Assembly (NCBI GenBank): GCA_023634235.1
Contig: JAMKCF010000006.1
Coordinates: 3,810,921-3,874,920, forward strand
DNA length: 64,000 nucleotides
Reading direction: 5' to 3'
Origin: Pisaster brevispinus
Lineage: Eukaryota > Echinodermata > Asteroidea > Forcipulatida > Asteriidae
The notes under the pieces are model-generated. The model saw nothing but the letters and a program-made list of their open reading frames with translations, made no database searches and was not told the DNA's origin. Shown piece after piece: positions 36,953 to 50,410 of this stretch (position 1 is its first letter; the number at the start of each line of letters is the position of its first letter). The position numbers and the translations under genes are program-made.

Positions 36953-37295
36953 CGGACGATGGTCTGTCTGAATACCGTGTGCAGTAGACCCAGGCTGGCC
37001 AGTGGTCTTGTTTCCTCGCCGTCTCTTTCACCACTTCGCCCGTTCTCAGTTTCCCACAGGATTTATTCTCTAATTTTCTCTCCTGGTACTCGTCCCTCTT
37101 CACGGCGTCGTCCTCGCCGTCCCCGTCCTCCCCTTCGTCCTCCTCGTAATTGATCCTGCCGAAGTCCGGCCGGAGGATGTTGTCGATGAAGAAGTTAGTG
37201 AATTTAGTCCGTATGGAGAGATCGCTGGCCGACTCGTGGCCGCTATCGTCGTCGGCGCTGCTGGCGCGTCTCTCGGTCTCACTGTCCGTCGACAT
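36953..37295 (-). CDS. En: Engrailed (En) coding exon 1: EH1 repressor motif and EH2
   Basis: Encodes residues 1-114 plus the first base of Gly115. The start ATG 37295 is the first in-frame ATG (the open frame above it begins at a TTG) and has a fair context, CAGCCATGT. Residues 1-30 are Ser- and Asp-rich. EH1 at about 32-46 (FTNFFIDNILRPDFG) is the Groucho/TLE-binding repression motif. A long acidic stretch (about 51-64) and a Lys/Glu-rich linker follow. EH2 at 99-115 (WPAWVYCTRYSDRPSSG) carries the WPAW core that contacts Pbx/Extradenticle. The donor is GGTAAGA in phase 1. The gene is read from right to left, convergent with Dlx. Product and strand are secure; the N-terminal start is very likely. 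Confidence 0.97.
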
Positions 37296-38400
37296 GGCTG
37301 GGCTATGATCGCGTTCTCTCTGAGTGGCGTGCCCCCATTTAGGTCCCCACTCCCCTGTACCTGGCGTTTTGGACACTTTATTGGCGCGCTCGTGGACGGA
37401 GACGCCGTCTGGGATGAGACGTAGATTGATGGACGGACCTGCCAGGTTTAGACGCGTGATAATCCAAAGTTTTTTTCCCCCTTCTTGGAGCTTGCTTAAT
37501 ACAAGCAATTCGGGTATTTCCTTGGAGGTCTCAACTCGGCCCTATACTCTCACTGATGCCTTGGCTGTTAGGTCATTAGCCGATGATACTTCTGCTGATC
37601 TCAGACTGATGACAAGGCTAAACTGGATTGACGTGTACCCACATTATCGCTCTCGTCTCCCCCTTCGATAAGTTTATCAGAAGGAATCGTGTGGAAGTGC
37701 ACACTTCTAATGTTGTTTAACCGTAACAACGAACTAATACTTTTTGACGCAAGACATCCGAACAACTCCACCTAAAATGTTGCAGTTTCCTGGCCGTTGA
37801 GTAGGAGAAAACATACCCCCTACATAATGAAGTGCCCAAAAAAGGAACAGTAAACAATTATTTCACTTCTATTTTCAGAACAGAAACAAGGTCCCCCTTT
37901 TTTCTGGGTCTTTTCCGGTGGTAACACTTCCACAAAGACAAGGTTCACTACGCTGCCTCGTTTACGGTCAAGTCTAGCCTGAAGACAGCTGAGCTTCGCG
38001 CCACTGTGAGATCGCCCCGGTATAAATACCCACTATTGTGTACACCAGGAAACCAAGTTGCTGGATGTTGGCGTCGCACTTACGGGTGAATCGGTCTTCC
38101 TATCCCGCAGAGTAAGGTTCCTGACACACGCGCACACACACCCTCAATGTGACGACCAAGCACCCACGATCACAAATCAGACTTTTTTTTTGTGGAGGTG
38201 GTGTCAGAAACGGTGATTTTTAGTGGCGTTGCTGTTGCTGTTGCCGTGGATGACACATTAGAGAACGCTGTTACAGACCGGGGATACGGTGTCCGTTGAG
38301 TTTGGACGCCACTCTGTGAACCTTGTGGGTCACGTGACCGGAGCGCTGTTGCCGCTAAATAAACGCTAACACCTTTCCCAAAGGATCCAGCGATGAAACA
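37296..38400 (-). promoter_or_regulatory. En: En 5' UTR and proximal promoter region
   Basis: Sequence immediately upstream of En on the - strand. It contains a TATTTATA (TATAAATA on the + strand) at about 38018-38025 and a perfect 12-bp palindrome GGTCACGTGACC at 38328-38339, an E-box of USF/MITF/TFE type. Neither is proven to act on En. Open frames in the first 400 bp on the + strand are shadows of the En leader. Confidence 0.35.
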
Positions 38401-38827
38401 GTAACAACGTCACTAATGACGGTTGATCTCAATTGTGACTATGTTATGGATGAATATTATCATTTTCAATGGACGGATATAACTAGTAGACTGTAACCCG
38501 CCTTGTTTTTTAAATTGCACTTTATTCTCATCAGTTTAGTTTGTACCGCAGTATGGGAATTACAACGATGGGGGCCGCAACCATAGGGTGTCTAGTTCCT
38601 TGTTTACAACAGTTATAACGTTTACAGATTGACATCAGTCAGAAAAACATCAGACTACTTTGCCCTTCTAGCCTCGATTTAGTTATATTGATAAGAAGGG
38701 AAGAAAAAACAAGGTGCCTGAACCACGATAAAGGTCTCTATAGGCCCCAGTCTATTGTTAAAATACGGACCTTGAAGAATGGTTTAAAGTGAAAGTTTCC
38801 ATTTTATTTTGTCAACAATGAACTTTC

Positions 38828-38993
<166 letters not shown>

Positions 38994-39104
38994 GAAAAAA
39001 ACATGCGTTGACGTAAAACAGCGAGTCATCGTAATTTAATTTGTTGTGGTGGTTCCCGCTGTCAATTGCTGGACTTGAACTGGCGTGCCGTTACCGGGCA
39101 TACT

Positions 39105-39175
39105 TTGGTGGTTTAGTGGTATGAACTAGAATACGTGATTTGTTGGTTCGAATCCCGCCTGAGTAGTTGTATTCG
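39105..39175 (+). mobile_element. tRNA-like SINE head
   Basis: An A box TGGTTTAGTGG (39109-39119) and a perfect B box GGTTCGAATCC (39145-39155), 36 bp apart. The acceptor stem is not paired, so it is not called a tRNA gene. Confidence 0.6.
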
Positions 39176-40499
39176 GCAGGAATCGGATGCACTGACAAGC
39201 AACGCTTATCACACATCGCGTGGTTTAAATTTTTAAAAAATCCCAAATCATCGTGTTTCCAAAACAGCAGAGAATAATATGTAGTATGCGTTAAAGTCGT
39301 TGACCATGTCATTTGATGTGCCCAATGAAAGTGTGTATTGTGGCTTTTCCATTAACTGAATCTCCTTCATAGTCTGTACCTCTGGAGGTTTTTTTTCTCC
39401 CATGAAAAGTACGGATACTGGTCGCTGGAGTAGCTTGGTTACCGTAGTGTGGTTACCGTAAACGACTTGTAGCCTGCGAGTCGGCAAGTGCCCGCTGTGC
39501 GACACACTGCGATAAGCTACGGCGCTCTACTTGATGTCAGAAGTTTTGGGCCCGACAAAAAGACTGATGGAAACAGCATTGTCGTTCAGGTTTAGCGGAG
39601 AATATAACATATTGCCGTGGTACGTTCGGGGTTTTTTCCCGCAACTTTTATGGAAACTAATGAAGGCAACTGGTCGAATGCTCCTCTCCATTTGGGGGTG
39701 TCAGTCATGTAGTTTTCTTTTCTCCTTTCTGGTAGATTCTCTTCTATTTGTACTTTCGTCGAGCGAAAGGTCCTCGCTGATCTGTCATTGTCTACAGCAT
39801 TTGTACATATTTATTCTTAAAGGGAGAAACTAGCGTCATTTGTGAATGATTTTCATTCATATCAGTCGTCTGCGATTCAAAAGATTATGGCAATGTGTGT
39901 TCACGGTTTTTCCCCCCCCCTTTTTTTGTTTGTGTTTGGTGTTGCTCGGGTTTTTAAAACTGCGAACACAAATCACTTGTTTAGCTCTTGCGCAATTTTA
40001 AATTGAAAGTTGCCAAGCTAAAAAAAAACATCCTAAACGGTTACTTGGACATCGATATTTTATTTAGTGAAGTTAAACACTTGTTTTCATTTAAAGTTTG
40101 TATTTATTTTAAAATTTTACAGATTATAAACCTATTAAAAACAAACAAATAAACAAAGAAAAAACAAACAGTAAAAAATAATTATGACGTTAAAATCACA
40201 ACATCTATAAAACATTAACAAATATCGGCTTAATGTTAATTTTGACCGTGGACTGTTTAGTTTAAAGAAACTACGCTATGGAGGTAATTTTAAAATGTGA
40301 TCGAGAAGCTTCTAAACTACACTTCCGGCTCATGATAAAATACAGTTCTGAATAACAATTTCAGGGAATGTTTGTCATGCATCTTGGTCAATAACTGTCA
40401 CCCCAAATACGATGTTTTACTTCCAATGTACATTTCAGAGATGTCCCCTGAGCACCATACTAAAAGTCTACTTGAATATAACCAGTGGATAGAGTTCAG

Positions 40500-40745
40500 A
40501 AATGCATAGTATGCAAATTAGCTGCCGCCATTATACAAAAGTAGATTTTTCGCACTAACTCTGTACCTTAGCATCCAATGTGACAAGTGAAGTGTCCACA
40601 CGAGGTTTTAAAGGTCAGAGTTTCTGACTGTCACATTTTACTATTCTGATTGTCACACTGAAAAGTTAAATATATGCACATAATTATGCAAAGCATGCAA
40701 ATTAGCTGCCGCAGTTATACCAAAAAGGGAGACTTTCGCAATAAC
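40500..40745. repeat. Diverged direct duplication
   Basis: GCAAATTAGCTGCCGCCATT and the sequence up to TTTTCGCACTAACTC recurs about 185 bp later as GCAAATTAGCTGCCGCAGTT up to TTTCGCAATAACTCG. Confidence 0.7.
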
Positions 40746-43700
40746 TCGACTTTTTTTTCTCCTTTTCTTTTCGTGCTGGCTGGGTTGGGTTGCAACATGC
40801 GCCTTGACTAACCATCAGACTGTCCGTCCCCTCCCCAACCACAAACCCGTACTTTGACGTCTTAATTCAACTGAGATTTACAAGTTGTTTTATCCAATCC
40901 CGTTTCAACAAAGATTTGCCAGTTTTAACATTTTGCGAAACCAAAACCAGCTTTGCTTCGATGGTACCCCATTGCCTATCACCATAGCACCCAAAATGCA
41001 ATGAGAAAAGGCATATTTTGAGCCAGAAGAGAAAGCGACAATTGGTGTTTTTGTTTTTGCTTTTTTGGCTCCAACAAAAACAAACCCGCAAACAGAACAC
41101 CATATCACACTCGAATTTCACGAGTTGTCCTATTTCCTATTAAGTATTAAGGGACGGTGGGGGAGGGATTGATAGAATAGTATACGTATTTGGCCACAAA
41201 ACATGGTTCTCACAAAACATGGTTCCTGGATTGGTTTTTGTATACTTCATGATGTACTCGGTTCCTGTTGTGAACAGCGCCCTCAGTTTGTTAGGGGGAG
41301 ACGGTCTTTCTTCTGTTTATTAAGTCGAACAGTTCCCCACAGTCCTTATCATGTGTTGTAAATACACACATATCATTCTGAACAGTTGCCCTTTTAACAC
41401 ATCCCGTTATTAAACATCCTCCAGTGTGGCGAGGACGTCCGGCATTGCAACCTCTTTGAACAGGAGAACCGCCTACAACGGGAAAGTGTTGGTGAGAGCG
41501 TTATCGACTCACGTATCACACCCGTCAAATCAAGAGGTGCACTTTTGGTACCCCCTCGAAGACTTCCTCCTACGTCAGGCCTGTGCACTTGTCCCTCAAA
41601 GGTTCCTCAACTGCTTAAAGGGGGGTGCAGTTATCACGAAATAGGTGCAGTGTCAATTTCCTTTTGTCACGCACAATCTGACGTGATTATGCTTCGTAAG
41701 TTTAAACAGATGTCTTTGCAGGTTCGTGCACGAAAATCCACTTGGTGTAGGGAGTTAGGGATAATGGGCGAACAGAAGGGAGAATAATTGTTCATTCTTC
41801 CCCCACCCTTTAAGACGTATAAAACGATTTCATCGGCACTTGGCACTATCCTTCAATGGGACTTTTCGCCTGAGACAAAGGAAGTACAGATAAGCAAGAT
41901 CGATGATGTTTTCTGGCCCGAAGAGATCATTTCTTTTCCACATGCGGAAGTTACCAATTGCAATACTGAGGCGAATCCTTCCGTTTTTGTCAACGCCTGG
42001 GGTTGCCTCGTGGTCCAGAAAAAAATTCAGTACATCGACCCCCTTGGCCTAATTATGAGCAATCTCAATCTGTCCCGGGGTCCCTCGAGTTCTGGAGTAC
42101 AGCGACCATGGGGTATACCACCAGGAAGTGGCAGATGATGTCAAACTCGTATCACAAAATAATCGTAATATTGAATGTCGGTGCGTGTGTGTCACTCAAA
42201 GTTCTTTACGCCGTTAACACAAGTAAGGAACTTCGATCGTGAGTGGTGATACACCTGACTCACTTCATAAATCAAAATGGGAAATTTTCCAACACAAAGT
42301 AGACCCTTATCACGGTTTAGCCATCTTATTTGATTTCTACGGCCTTTTCGAAGCCATGGCTATTGCTTCAGTTCCACCATAAGCTCCGTCCACCTTTCTG
42401 AGGGCATATTATGACGAAATTGCTAACGGAGCGTAAGCCGGAGTCGAAGTCGAGTCGTGGTTTCGAAAATCCCCATAAACAATTTACGCCACCAAGCTGA
42501 TTCATGCGCCTCATAGTCTGCTCCCTTTCAGCATCAATAGCATGATGTTTTTGTGTACGACTACAGGGAACAAGACAAAGATGGCTGCGGTACAAGCTGA
42601 GCTATAACGTTTGAACTATGAATATTCATAAGCTAATAATAATAATAATATTATAATAATATAATGTTGAGGGAAACAATAAGTTATTTGGGTTTTTTAG
42701 GAGTCCTAGCATTTTCCCCCTGACATCGTCTCGATTAGCATCGAGAGTTAATAAGACTTGTTATAAGACTCTGTTCACAAGGGCGCCACCATCGAGCCGT
42801 GCCCTGAGCAGATATGGCATGTTTTAATTAAGATCTACTTTTCAAATGATATAAACAAATTAACCAGAGCAGTGGTGGGTTTTATTTTCATTAGGTAATT
42901 TCCTAATCGCCCGAGGCAAAGGAATCCTTTACTTCCATTTAAATTCATGCTAAGAAGTTCAATTTTCCTTCGAGCTAGTGTCATAGATTGGTATAGCTAC
43001 TCCATAAATTAATAACCATACAAAACTTACTCGGTGAGAAGCACTGCAGCTGTTGACAGCAAACACTATTTTAAGAAAAGGATTCCCTTCAAAGTAATAT
43101 AGTTTGGATAATTTTTCACTCCAAAAACATTTTTAATCTGAGAAACTATTAATGCACAGATTTCTGAGGGATGTGGTGTCCGTTCGCGAATGCTGCGGCC
43201 GGAGATGCGGCTGGTACCCGCTGTCACCTCGGTAAACGTGGATGGATTCGTCGTTCTTTTTGTGAAAATACCGTAAAAGTCTTTTGCTGTTTTCTCAGCA
43301 AGTAGCCACTGTATTCACCTGAAACTCCCGCTTGTATCTTTCTTTATCATTTTGCCTGTAAATAAGCACCACTTTGAAAAAAACAACAACTATGATCCTC
43401 ATTTAATTAAAGACATAAAATTTCGAAACACAATTCTGTCATAGGATTAGGAAAATCTGCTTACCAAAAAGGGGGGGGGGGAGAGAGAGAGAAGAAAGCG
43501 AATATTTACTCTTCAAGGTGATGGTAAATTCTTGCCCAGACTGAGCAGAATAATCACCGTGTTTGTTTTGTTGCCCATGGACCGTTTCACACGTTTCAAA
43601 CCTTGAGATCATGAACCAAACCGGAACGGTGAACATACTAATTCCATGTTGGTTTATTATACATTATGTATTGATTTGACAGTATGCATTGTCCCGCGTT

Positions 43701-44309
43701 CGTGTCCATCGCGACTGTACTATACGGCTGTTCTGTATGTGACTCTTTTTACCATACGGTTTCTATGCTACCTGAAATGTGTGGATTATTAAGTTTCTGG
43801 GTATTTTAGCTTTTGCTTATTATTTTAAGCGATGGTTTATGTGTTTTTGTTTTTGTTTTTTAGTCTGACCCTTTTTAACATACAGTTACTATACACTTAG
43901 TTGGTTTACCTAAAAGTGTTTGCAATAGTCAATAATATTTCATGGATATTCAGCTTTTGTTTATTTCAACGATGTATCGAGTTGTGCATTTTTTTTAAAA
44001 GTTTGACTATTGTATAGGGAAGTAACTTTCGTACGTTGTTGATTTATAGAACGGAAAACCTTTAGGAAAACTGATAACAATCACAGTAAAATATCTTGTA
44101 ATATTGCTTTGGTTTTTGTTTTTCCTTTCTTTTTTAGGAAGACTCACCTACTGGAATGAGAAGACTCACTGTTACTGTTGTTGTTGCATTTTCTTTCTTT
44201 TTCCCCCTCTTTTCTTCTTCCTCTTTTTTTCCTCTTTTTTTCTCCTTTTTTCTCCTGTTACAATTTTGTTTTGGTTGTGTTTGTTTGTTTTGTGGGCAAG
44301 CGCTACATA

Positions 44310-44460
44310 CGCAGTGTGGACCTGAGAACAAAAGAGGTCCACATAATGTAGGGATCTGAAGCACTATGTGGACTTACACACGTCCACACAACGTTATTTG
44401 CAGTGTTGAGGAATAGGATTTTCCTTAAGTGTACAGAACAAAGGAATGTCCACACAACGA
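44310..44460. repeat. Cluster of GTCCACA hairpins
   Basis: GTGGACCT and AGGTCCAC form an 8-bp hairpin. CCACATA and TATGTGG form another, and TCCACACAACG occurs twice. It is probably a degenerate palindromic element. It is followed by (GT)n and a T-G compound run at about 44480-44542. Confidence 0.6.
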
Positions 44461-44959
44461 CTGCAAAACAAGACCGTGTGTGTGTGTGTGTGTTTTGGGG
44501 TTTTTTGTTTTTTGTTTTTTTTTTTTTTTTTTGGGGGGGGGGGTGATTCTACATGACCGGGATTCCGGCTTAAAAACACATTTAGTGACCCGGGTTCCCA
44601 GTTGTGTTGACACCCAAACGGGTAACGCATGCTGACCCGGAAGTGAATGTTGCCCAAACGGGTCGCTTCTCCGGGTAACTTTTGACAAGGACTTTTTATT
44701 ACCACAATTCACTTATAGTTGCCGTCTTAATAAAGGCGCTGTCGCGCAACGAAAGAAAGCTTTTAAGACATAAGCCTTACATGTCATGTAAACGGAAGAG
44801 GCGATACAATTAATATGCTCTCGATCCTTTTTCTAACTTCATTCATTTGAAAACATTTCCTGCTGCTCTTTTATAGGTGTCGCCATTCATTTTTTCCCGG
44901 TGTAGTTCGTTCATGGAGCTTGAGGGTGGAAAGGGGTTGGGGAACATGTGGGGTGACTA

Positions 44960-45228
44960 GGGCCCAATGTCTAGGCTCCGCTTACTGCCCAATTCTGCGC
45001 TTGCTACCACACTAAAGTGTTCTCGCTAACACCATTCTTCGCTTACGTTTTCTGCGCTAGCTGTGTAGGCCTAAGCGAAGACTGCCTATAGTAACGCTGA
45101 GTACGTACGTGCACAAGCAAAGATTCCCTGCTAACCAGTAAAATAAGCTTGATGTAAACGCGGAATTCCCTGCTTCCGTAAGCGCTAATTCTTTACTTAC
45201 GGTAAGCAAGAGCCATACAATTAAGCCC
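44960..45228. mobile_element. Diverged MITE with GGGC-AAT ends
   Basis: The left end GGGCCCAATGTCTAGGCTCC pairs imperfectly with the right end, whose reverse complement reads GGGCTTAATTGTATGGCTC. The interior is full of GCTTAC, GCGCT and TAAGCG motifs, related in style to the element in Dlx intron 2. Confidence 0.45.
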
Positions 45229-48200
45229 AGGTTTGTAGTAGTCTGAACGAGCTTTATCAATACAGGAATCCACCTTCAGAATACCTGCTTCCTGTGTAAG
45301 AAACCAAATTATTGCAACGTGATTAAAAACGAAATTTTAACAACAACATCGCTCAACATAATATATTTTTTTTTTTTTTTTACCAACCTTCACGACTTCA
45401 TTACCGACGGACCGGGATTGTGAACGGTTTATACGGGGATCGCATAGCTCAGTCGGCTCTCCAAAGTGCTATTTCATTACCCGTCTTTCAACGACTCGCC
45501 TAATATAGACCCTGACACGTCTCGGGCATTGGCAATTGAATTTGTCATTCCAGAGAACTCATGGAAAGTGCGAGCGAAGAACTTGGAAGTTGTTAATAAT
45601 AATCGAAGTGCGACCCAACTTCAAAATACCACCTACGGAGAAGTGGGGCAGATCGTTCTAACATGTTTTACCTAAATGTAATGAAAGTGAAAAATATCAC
45701 AAGGGGTGCGTTCAGATCAGTCATTTTTACATTAAGACATTCAAAAGGTAAGCTTTTTATAGACTCAATAATTTATCACAAGTTTTTTCGATCATTTCAA
45801 AGCATGTGACCTACTAGTTTTTTTTTTTTCTAGGCTCCATTAGTAAAGCTGACGAAGAGCTGCTTAAGCGCGCAATGGAGATCTTTGGGTGCTAAATGGC
45901 AGATGACATGATTATCTTGTAATAATTTTCCATTGTTTACGTACATCTGAGTATACACACACATTAATACAGAGAACAATAGATTTACCTGGTAAGTCTG
46001 CTGCCACTATACACGCTGAGCAGAAACAGTCTACCAACCAAAATACTGGATAATGATTGGTACACTGGTATCCTGCTAAATGATGCTTATCATATGTGGA
46101 CAGAAATATTTTCTGGTGTTTTTTTTTAGTCTGGTTAATTAAACTGTCTTACATTAATCTTTGTTTATGAAAGTGTACGTAGAACATCTGTCCACCTCTT
46201 CCTAATTAAAAGAGTACACGTCTTAGTTTCATTTAAAGAAAGTTTTAAATAACCCAGTGACGTTTAGTTTATTATCACAATTTAAAATATTCATAATCCG
46301 CTAATGACACAATGATGTCTTCCTTTTTTTCTTTTTTTCTTTTTTCCCCCTTTTTTTTTTTTGGGGGGGGTGCAGATTTTACTTCCCTTTCCATTCAAAA
46401 TGTTGATTAATCCGATGATTTACAGCCCCATCAAAGAGTTGTTTATAATGGTGAAATCTCTGGAGAGGTGTGATCCAATCTGTTGTTGAAATTTTAAGCA
46501 TGATGGATAGAACAGTTTCTCTTCCCAGTCACTCGCGACTGGATATGTGAGTGGAAAAACACATGTGAATATTTTAAGCCCACTTGATCTCTTTTTTCCT
46601 CTCTTTATTTTTGTGAAACAAAATTCGAAGGGGAAAAAATTACAAATGGTTAAGAAGCTGCCCGAGGGCATGTAGAATAAAAAGTACAACGTTCGCTTCT
46701 TGAAATGATAAAACATGTTTGAATCGACCCCTTTGGGTTTCATGACCAAACAGTGGGTGGAGATTTTTACAACCAATAGATTCTACTACAATGGAAGATG
46801 ATCTATGAAAATCACAGCAACGCTTCCCCGAGTAATGAACAATATCCAGCATTGTCTTTAAATCTGATCGTTTTACCATTTTACCATTTTCAATTTTTTA
46901 CTGGTATGTTTTTTTAAATGGCTCTGTGCAAGTGCGCACTGTGCAGAGATTATAGTATGAGGGGCGCTTAAAACAATAAATGAGTAGATTAGATTAGATT
47001 TGGTGTTTTATTTGTGATGTCTGCGATAACATTGACACACATTGCGCATGGCATTATTGTTATTGTTGTTACAAGGAAAACCAAGCTATAACGCGCTCAA
47101 ATTGTTCCTGTTTTCGATTGCTAAATGTCTTCATATGGAATGTCAAATTTTTCCGGTTTACAATCATGCAACTTTAAATAATATATATATAGAAACAAAA
47201 TATTTTTTATATATTATATAAATTTATTATTTATTATTATTAAATATATTTTATATTTATATGTTCGAGGAGTTTGTTGAGACTGATTACTTAATGTAAA
47301 GCGAGAGAGGATAAAACAAGTTTTACCCCCAAATCCGTGTAATCAAAAGCAAAAACTGCTCCAACGAAATCAATTTTGCTTTCATTCCATTGAATTAAGA
47401 CATAACCTACTTTGACAGTAGAAGTAAATTTTGAATACAATGTTTTCACACCTTGTGGCTTTTGTTGCATCCATATCTTATAAATCAAACTTAGTGGAAA
47501 TAAAATGACCTTAAATTAAGATCCACTTCGATCTTCTGTCATGCAAAATTTCTAACTTCATGTTTGGGGGGGGGGTCAGTTTTTTACAAAATTATGTATC
47601 TCTTATTTTCTGCAAAGCATAGGTGCATTACCCAATATTTTTCTTGAGGTATCATTATTTTCCTTTAATCCAAGGATTTCCCAGCTGGGATCATTAGTGA
47701 GCGAGAGGGTCTACAAGACTCATCGTCGTGGGACCGTACTCATTTGTCACGCATGGCTTGCCCATCCAGCAAGAGCTCACAAAGCGATGAGTTGGAACGT
47801 GAGATAGAACCACAGAGTCGCTTCAGTACCTTATGACGAAGGGTGGCCCAGCGACGCGCTCAACGGTAGACGCTATTCAACCCGGACCCGGTTAGATACA
47901 GTTACCATCCGTTGTTGATTCGCCTAATAGGGTCAACACAGTTTCTGTAAAAATCGGGTTGGGTTGGGTTCAGATTCGCTTGAGAAGTCAGGAGGGAATT
48001 TAAACCTGATACCTCGGTCAAGCATGGGCTTATGAAAGATGCAGTTTTGAGGGTCATTATTTAATCCCTTTGTTAACTTCATAATGGAGGGAATATTGGT
48101 ATTATGTAAAGAACATGTGGGGGCCATAAATAAGAGAAGACACGGGTGTTTAAGCGTCAACTAGGTCATATTATAGATTGGCGTCGGCTGTTTTTCACAT

Positions 48201-48916
48201 AACGGCAACGATTGCAATAGCAATGGAACTATAATGTAGAAAATATCTCATGCATGGCTAGTGTTGAGTTTTACGAATGTATTTATAAGTTATACTCAGA
48301 TGGAGAGGTTTGCTAGCGCCAGATGGCCACAAATCACAACCCCACTCATCTCATCTCATTTTATAGGCCACGCCCTTTGGTCCGACGACAAGTGAACTAA
48401 CCTCTTTATCGGTGGGAAAGGTTTAAAGGTAAAATACCTCATTGGTTTTGAGGCGAGAAAAATTCATTCCCATCACAAATATAAAAACGCGCCAATCATA
48501 ATAAATATTTAGTTAACAAAAACAAACAATGCAAACAACACTTCCTGCCAGTGCCAATCCTCTGGGGAAAGTAAATCCGTCAAAGTACTATCACTTTTGA
48601 GAAAAGCACCTGAAGACCTCGAATGTCACACAGTTGCTGCAGTCGAAGTTGGTGAGAGGGGAAAGTATAAGAAAAATCAACAAAAATCTCTGACAAAAAC
48701 GAACCTTTTTTCGTACGTTGCCACCAAATTTGATGACTTACAGGTTGGTTGTGTACGACGTATAAAATTATTGTAAGCTAGAGGACCTGGCTGTAATTAC
48801 CTTCAAAAGTTTACCTTAGTTTTTGGCACTGTTTACGATACTAGTGATGTAGGAAACAACCTTGCATGTTTGTGATTGTTTCTTCGTGTATGAATAAAAC
48901 GACCAGTTCCTTGACA

Positions 48917-49048
48917 AAGTGTGGTTCTAAGTGTGGTTCTAAGTGTGGTTCTAAGTGTGGTTCTAAGTGTGGTTCTAAGTGTGGTTCTAAGTGTGGTTCT
49001 AACTTGGGCTCTAAGTGTGGTTCTAAGTTTGGTTCTAAGTGTAGTTCT
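48917..49048. repeat. 12-bp tandem repeat, 11 copies
   Basis: The unit is AAGTGTGGTTCT, with a few substitutions in the last four copies. Because 12 is a multiple of three, both strands stay open (Cys-Gly-Ser-Lys or Glu-Pro-His-Leu repeats), but there is no other coding evidence. Confidence 0.95.
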
Positions 49049-49214
49049 AAGACTGTGTGGTTGTTGGGTGTGGCTTCAGAGTGTCCGTCAACGCATCGCT
49101 TTGTCTCCAATTGGACCATGATTATTGATATTCGAATCTTTTGTAAACAAGAAGAGGTGACTGGAGGTTATTAGGTCAGGGAAATGGCCCAATGATGCAT
49201 GTATACGTCAGCCC

Positions 49215-49245
49215 ATCCCAGCGCCTACGGACGAGGCGCTGGGAT
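49215..49245. repeat. Perfect GC-rich hairpin, 12-bp arms
   Basis: ATCCCAGCGCCT (49215-49226), loop ACGGACG, AGGCGCTGGGAT (49234-49245). No target duplication is obvious. It could be a short foldback or the core of a structured RNA. Confidence 0.85.
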
Positions 49246-50174
49246 CGAGCGAACGATACAGCCTTGATTTTTAGAAGAGTATGCAAACTCCATCCACAAA
49301 CTCTAAGTATCTTTACGTTCAACACTGTCAACTTCCATCAAAATTGGTGGCCACAGTTTTAAGAAAATACCAAAAATAACAGTGTTGGGTTTTGTTTCTG
49401 TCAGGGAACCTGGGCACGTTCCATAAAATGTGTTTTATTTCGATTTAGTTCATCCAAATAAGAATCTAAAAGTATTGGGTTAAAATCTACACTTTGCAGA
49501 TGAAAATGTTTCTCGCGATAATTATTGCTTGGTGTAATTAGTTCACACAAAAGTAAACTTTCAGATAGAAATTATCCGTTTATTTTGTATTTCATTACCA
49601 ATGCACCTAGCATTATTGCAATAGGCTGCGTGGCTTAGGTAATTAAGTCTCCGGATTACTACTATTTTATCCCAAATTGTGCAATACCCGAAAATGAAAG
49701 ACTGGGTCAAACGAGGTACCCTCTGGTTCAGCAGAGTATGAGTCTCGTGTCATGATTACAGAGGGTGGAACAGGATTTGACAACTTTGTATAATGTGATG
49801 ATATCAAAGGCTGTTGACAGTGCCATGGATGGAGTCGCGCAAAAATACATGGATTCTCAATCAAACAAATCCATTCAGAAATTATGTTGAGGAGGTGTGT
49901 AGAGATGGAAATCTCTGGACACTATGGCTATAATGGGATGGAGAGAACGATAGTATAGTGGAGTTGAGGCAAAGAGAATACGAAGAAGACCACGGACTTT
50001 AGGAATGGACATAGAATCAACAAGTGGTTAGGACATTGGTTGTCAGTTGCAACAATCCTGGTAGGTAACAATGATGTCTGTCTTGCTTAGTAGTGACAAA
50101 GCTTCTCGGATAGGTGCCATCTGAATACGACACAGATGAAAACTTGATTCCACTACGCTCCAGCCCCCACCCCA

Positions 50175-50410
50175 CACTGCAAAAACTGGGGTGTTAACAT
50201 TGACACCATTGGTGTTTTCACATACAGATACCCAAGAGAAAATCAAAATTTACACCATAGGGTGTTAAAATAACACAAAATGTAATTGTGTTGGCAAAAA
50301 AAAGTGTTCTTTGAACACACTGTTGTACATTTTGTTGATTCTTTTTTGGGGGGGTATTTGTGTATGACAATACCCATGGTGTCAATTTTAACACCCAAGT
50401 GTTTGCAGTG
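50175..50410. mobile_element. MITE with about 33-bp terminal inverted repeats
   Basis: The left end CACTGCAAAAACTGGGGTGT and the reverse-complemented right end CACTGCAAACACTTGGGTGT extend as near-identical arms through TTGACACC. Internal GTGTT and AACAC motifs continue the palindromic pattern. There is no coding capacity, and the open frames across it are chance. Confidence 0.85.

Noticed and set aside
36909..37508. Longer En N-terminus extending 71 codons upstream
   Set aside because: The upstream extension begins at TTG and has no ATG. The first in-frame ATG at 37295 has a fair context and precedes the EH1 region at a normal distance.
37324..37671. 115-aa open frame on the + strand opposite the En leader
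   Set aside because: A shadow of the En exon 1 and 5' UTR region, with no independent coding signal.
41275..41295. CTCF-like CAAACTGAGGGCGC
   Set aside because: Only 11 of 14 matches.
41788..42138. 116-aa open frame upstream of En
   Set aside because: No domain recognised, no splice or promoter context, and mixed composition.
49920..50010. Fragment reading AKRIRRRPRTLGMDIES, similar in feel to the C-terminal end of LINE proteins
   Set aside because: Too short and isolated. No reverse transcriptase motif was found nearby.
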